64,000 bases of DNA from NCBI GenBank assembly GCA_016870485.1, contig VGBM01000001.1:1-64000 (forward strand). The letters run 5' to 3'. The DNA comes from Actinomycetota bacterium. GTDB taxonomy: Bacteria; Actinomycetota; Thermoleophilia; Gaiellales; F1-60-MAGs149. Below the pieces are notes generated by a model. That model searched no databases and was not told the DNA's origin. It saw nothing but the letters and a program-made list of their open reading frames with translations. Made by a program: the position numbers and the translations under genes. Position 1 is the stretch's first letter. Each line of letters opens with the position of its first letter. Shown piece by piece: positions 62,332-64,000 of this stretch.

Positions 62332-63741
62332 TCAGGATTCCTGCTCGGAGTCGGCCGACGCGTCGTCGGCCTTCTCCCCATTCTGCTCCGCAGGGGCCGC
62401 GTCCGCGGCCGAACCGGAGCGCGCGTTCGCCCGCGCCTCCGCCTCGTCGGGCGTGATCGCCTGCGCCTGGGCGATGGCGTGGTCGAGCCCGTTCTTCAGC
62501 GTCAGGTCGCGGCGCACGTCCTCGCGCATCGCGGCGTCCCCCATGATCCGCTCGACGACCTCGTCGCCCTCGCCCTCCGCCTCGGCCTGCTCGGCGATGA
62601 AGGCGCGCAGGTCGTCGTCCGAGACGGCGATCCCGTGGCGCTCGATGTAGGCGTCGAGGGCGAGTTCCTCGCGGACCTCGCGCTCGCACTCGGGCGCGAG
62701 CTCCATGGCCAGCGTGTTGAGGTCGCGGCCCATCATGCGCAGGTACTGCTGGAGCTCGATGCCCTGCTGACCGAGTGAGCGGGCCATCGACTGGAGGCGA
62801 TCGTCGATGCGGCGGCCGATCATGGCCGTCGGCACGTCGACCGCGACCTGGGCGCCGAGGTCCTGGAGCACGTTGCGCCGGAACTGGCCGTCGGCCTCGC
62901 GCTCGAGGTTCTGCTCGCGGCCCTGGCGGATGTCGTCCTTCAGCTCCTGCAGCGTGTCGAACCCGGCGACCTGCTTGGCGAACTCGTCGTCGAGCTCGGG
63001 CAGCACGCGGACGCGCACCTCCTTGACGGAGACGGCGAAGACCGCCTCGCGGCCGGCCAGCTTCTTCGGCTTCTGCTCGGCGGGCAGCGTCACGGTGACC
63101 TCGCGGGACTCGCCGGCCTGCATGCCGATCAGCACCTCGTCGAGCTCGTCGAGCAGGCGCCCGGCGCCCGCCTCGACCAGGAGGTCCGTGGCCTGCGCGT
63201 CCTTGATCGCGTTGCCGTCGATCGTGCCGTGCATGTCGACGAGCACCTGGTGGCCGCTCTCCACCGCCACCGCGGCGACCTCGAACGTCGCGCCGGCGGC
63301 GCGGATCCGCTCGACCTCCTGGTCGACGTAGTCGTCGGGGACGGTCAGCTCGGGCTTGACGGCGGCGAGCTCGAGGTCGGCCGGCAGGACCGCCGTGGGC
63401 GGCACCTGCACCGTGCCGGTGAACGTGAACGGGGCGCCCTCCACAGGCAGGTCGTCCCAATCGATCTCCGGCTGGCCGATGCCGTCGACGCCGGCGGCGG
63501 CCAGCGCGCGCCGCCACCAGCCGTTGAGGTGCGAGCGCAGCGCCTCGTCGCGGACCGCCTCCTCGCCGAGCCGCTGGCGCACGACGGCGACGGGGGCCTT
63601 GCCCTTGCGAAACCCGGGGACACGGACGTCCTTGGCGAGGTCCGACAGGGCGCGCTCGAACGCGTGGTCGACGTCATCGGCGTCGATCTCGACGCGGATC
63701 CGGACCTTGTCGTCCTCGAGGGTCTCTACGGCGGTCTGCAT
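62332..63741 (-). CDS. tig: Trigger factor
   Basis: Ribosome-tethered chaperone of 469 aa. The ribosome-binding signature VPGFRKGKAP is in the N-terminal domain, the FKBP-type prolyl isomerase domain spans about residues 150-240, and the helical C-terminal domain follows. The last 30 residues are Ala/Glu/Asp-rich, echoing the tails of S20 and S1. GGAGAG eight bases before the ATG and TACCAT further up give a leadered operon start. Confidence 0.96.
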   Translation of the reverse strand: MQTAVETLEDDKVRIRVEIDADDVDHAFERALSDLAKDVRVPGFRKGKAPVAVVRQRLGEEAVRDEALRSHLNGWWRRALAAAGVDGIGQPEIDWDDLPVEGAPFTFTGTVQVPPTAVLPADLELAAVKPELTVPDDYVDQEVERIRAAGATFEVAAVAVESGHQVLVDMHGTIDGNAIKDAQATDLLVEAGAGRLLDELDEVLIGMQAGESREVTVTLPAEQKPKKLAGREAVFAVSVKEVRVRVLPELDDEFAKQVAGFDTLQELKDDIRQGREQNLEREADGQFRRNVLQDLGAQVAVDVPTAMIGRRIDDRLQSMARSLGQQGIELQQYLRMMGRDLNTLAMELAPECEREVREELALDAYIERHGIAVSDDDLRAFIAEQAEAEGEGDEVVERIMGDAAMREDVRRDLTLKNGLDHAIAQAQAITPDEAEARANARSGSAADAAPAEQNGEKADDASADSEQES

Positions 63742-63783
63742 GCGGCTGGTCTCTCCGGCGGGTCACCCGTTGGCGGGGCACGG

Positions 63784-63789
63784 ATGGTA
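63784..63789 (-). promoter_or_regulatory. -10 box of tig-clpP-clpX promoter
   Basis: TACCAT on the minus strand, expected leader about 35 bases, with GGAGAG near the tig start. Confidence 0.45.
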
Positions 63790-63844
63790 GGCGATCCGCG
63801 CGGGCTGTCCGGTCAGTGCGAAGGCGCCTGGGCCGCGCGCCCGC

Positions 63845-64000
63845 TCAGAACAGCGTGCCGAGCGAGACGCCCGCGGGGTTGCCGAGCTGGACCAGCCGGA
63901 CCGCGGAGTAGACGAGGATCACGGCGCCGACCGCGCCGAGCCCGATCTTGATCCGCTCCTGCCGCACGAGGCTGCCGACGCCGAAGAGGAACAGCGAGAT
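63845..64000 (-). CDS. C-terminal end of a membrane protein, cut by the right edge
   Basis: The last 51 residues of a frame entering from the right. Two hydrophobic segments (ISLFLFGVGSLV and IGLGAVGAVILVYSAVRLV) flank a basic RQERIK loop, and it ends GVSLGTLF. No family can be named from this piece. Confidence 0.6.
   Translation of the reverse strand: MSLFLFGVGSLVRQERIKIGLGAVGAVILVYSAVRLVQLGNPAGVSLGTLF

Overview
This window comes from a GC-rich (roughly 70% G+C), gram-positive-type bacterium, almost certainly an actinobacterium. A deep lineage such as the Thermoleophilia is my best guess. Pointers are a stand-alone IMP-dehydrogenase-like guaB3, a type-2 pyrF, a long acidic tail on ribosomal protein S20, tandem TrkH channels, heavy use of GTG starts and TAG stops, and many TANNNT -10 boxes placed 6-7 bases before start codons, as expected for leaderless mRNAs. 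No rRNA, CRISPR array, integrase or insertion sequence was found. The DNA is very compact: no gene-free stretch exceeds 300 bases, and the longest is about 180.

Left part (1-16.4 kb). A decayed ArsB/NhaD-type permease is followed by a potassium cluster (trkA-trkH-trkH), a divergent corA, a beta-hydroxyacid dehydrogenase, the murJ-yihY-lepA operon, rpsT, and a cell-wall precursor and ribosomal block (rplM-rpsI-glmM-glmS-acpS).

Middle part (16.4-33.4 kb). A stand-alone DEDD exonuclease, a HIT protein and a polysaccharide deacetylase come first, followed by purine genes (guaB3-guaA), a PfkB sugar kinase, a LysM protein, pyrF and the HU gene. Next is a nine-gene, translationally coupled minus-strand operon: MBL hydrolase-hisS-aspS-rph-rdgB, a CDF-like membrane protein, a Roadblock protein, a 69-residue membrane protein, and pyrE. 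It is divergent from the principal sigma factor gene. A tRNA-Pro(TGG) follows and physically overlaps the 5' end of a truncated-haemoglobin frame.

Right part (33.8-64 kb). There is a bidirectional promoter pair (7-TM protein and EamA exporter), a GMC oxidoreductase, an MMPL exporter, a carotenoid pair (CruF and a CrtI/CrtD desaturase) divergent from ispH, and a large secreted glycine-rich protein of unknown function. A divergent urease (fused gamma/beta plus alpha, no accessory genes) is coupled to a glycerate kinase. Then come slt, coaE, rpsA and polA, a malic enzyme with an ACT domain, a secreted trypsin-like protease, a ribosome-maturation operon (DUF503-rbfA-nrnA-truB-ribF), and the protein quality-control operon tig-clpP-clpX ending in a degenerate pseudouridine-synthase-like gene.

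Three window-wide patterns stand out: (1) 17 genes have a perfect TANNNT box 6 or 7 bases before the start; (2) five of eight convergent gene pairs end on one shared CTAG, so both stops are TAG and overlap; (3) most genes inside operons overlap by 4 bases (ATGA or GTGA).
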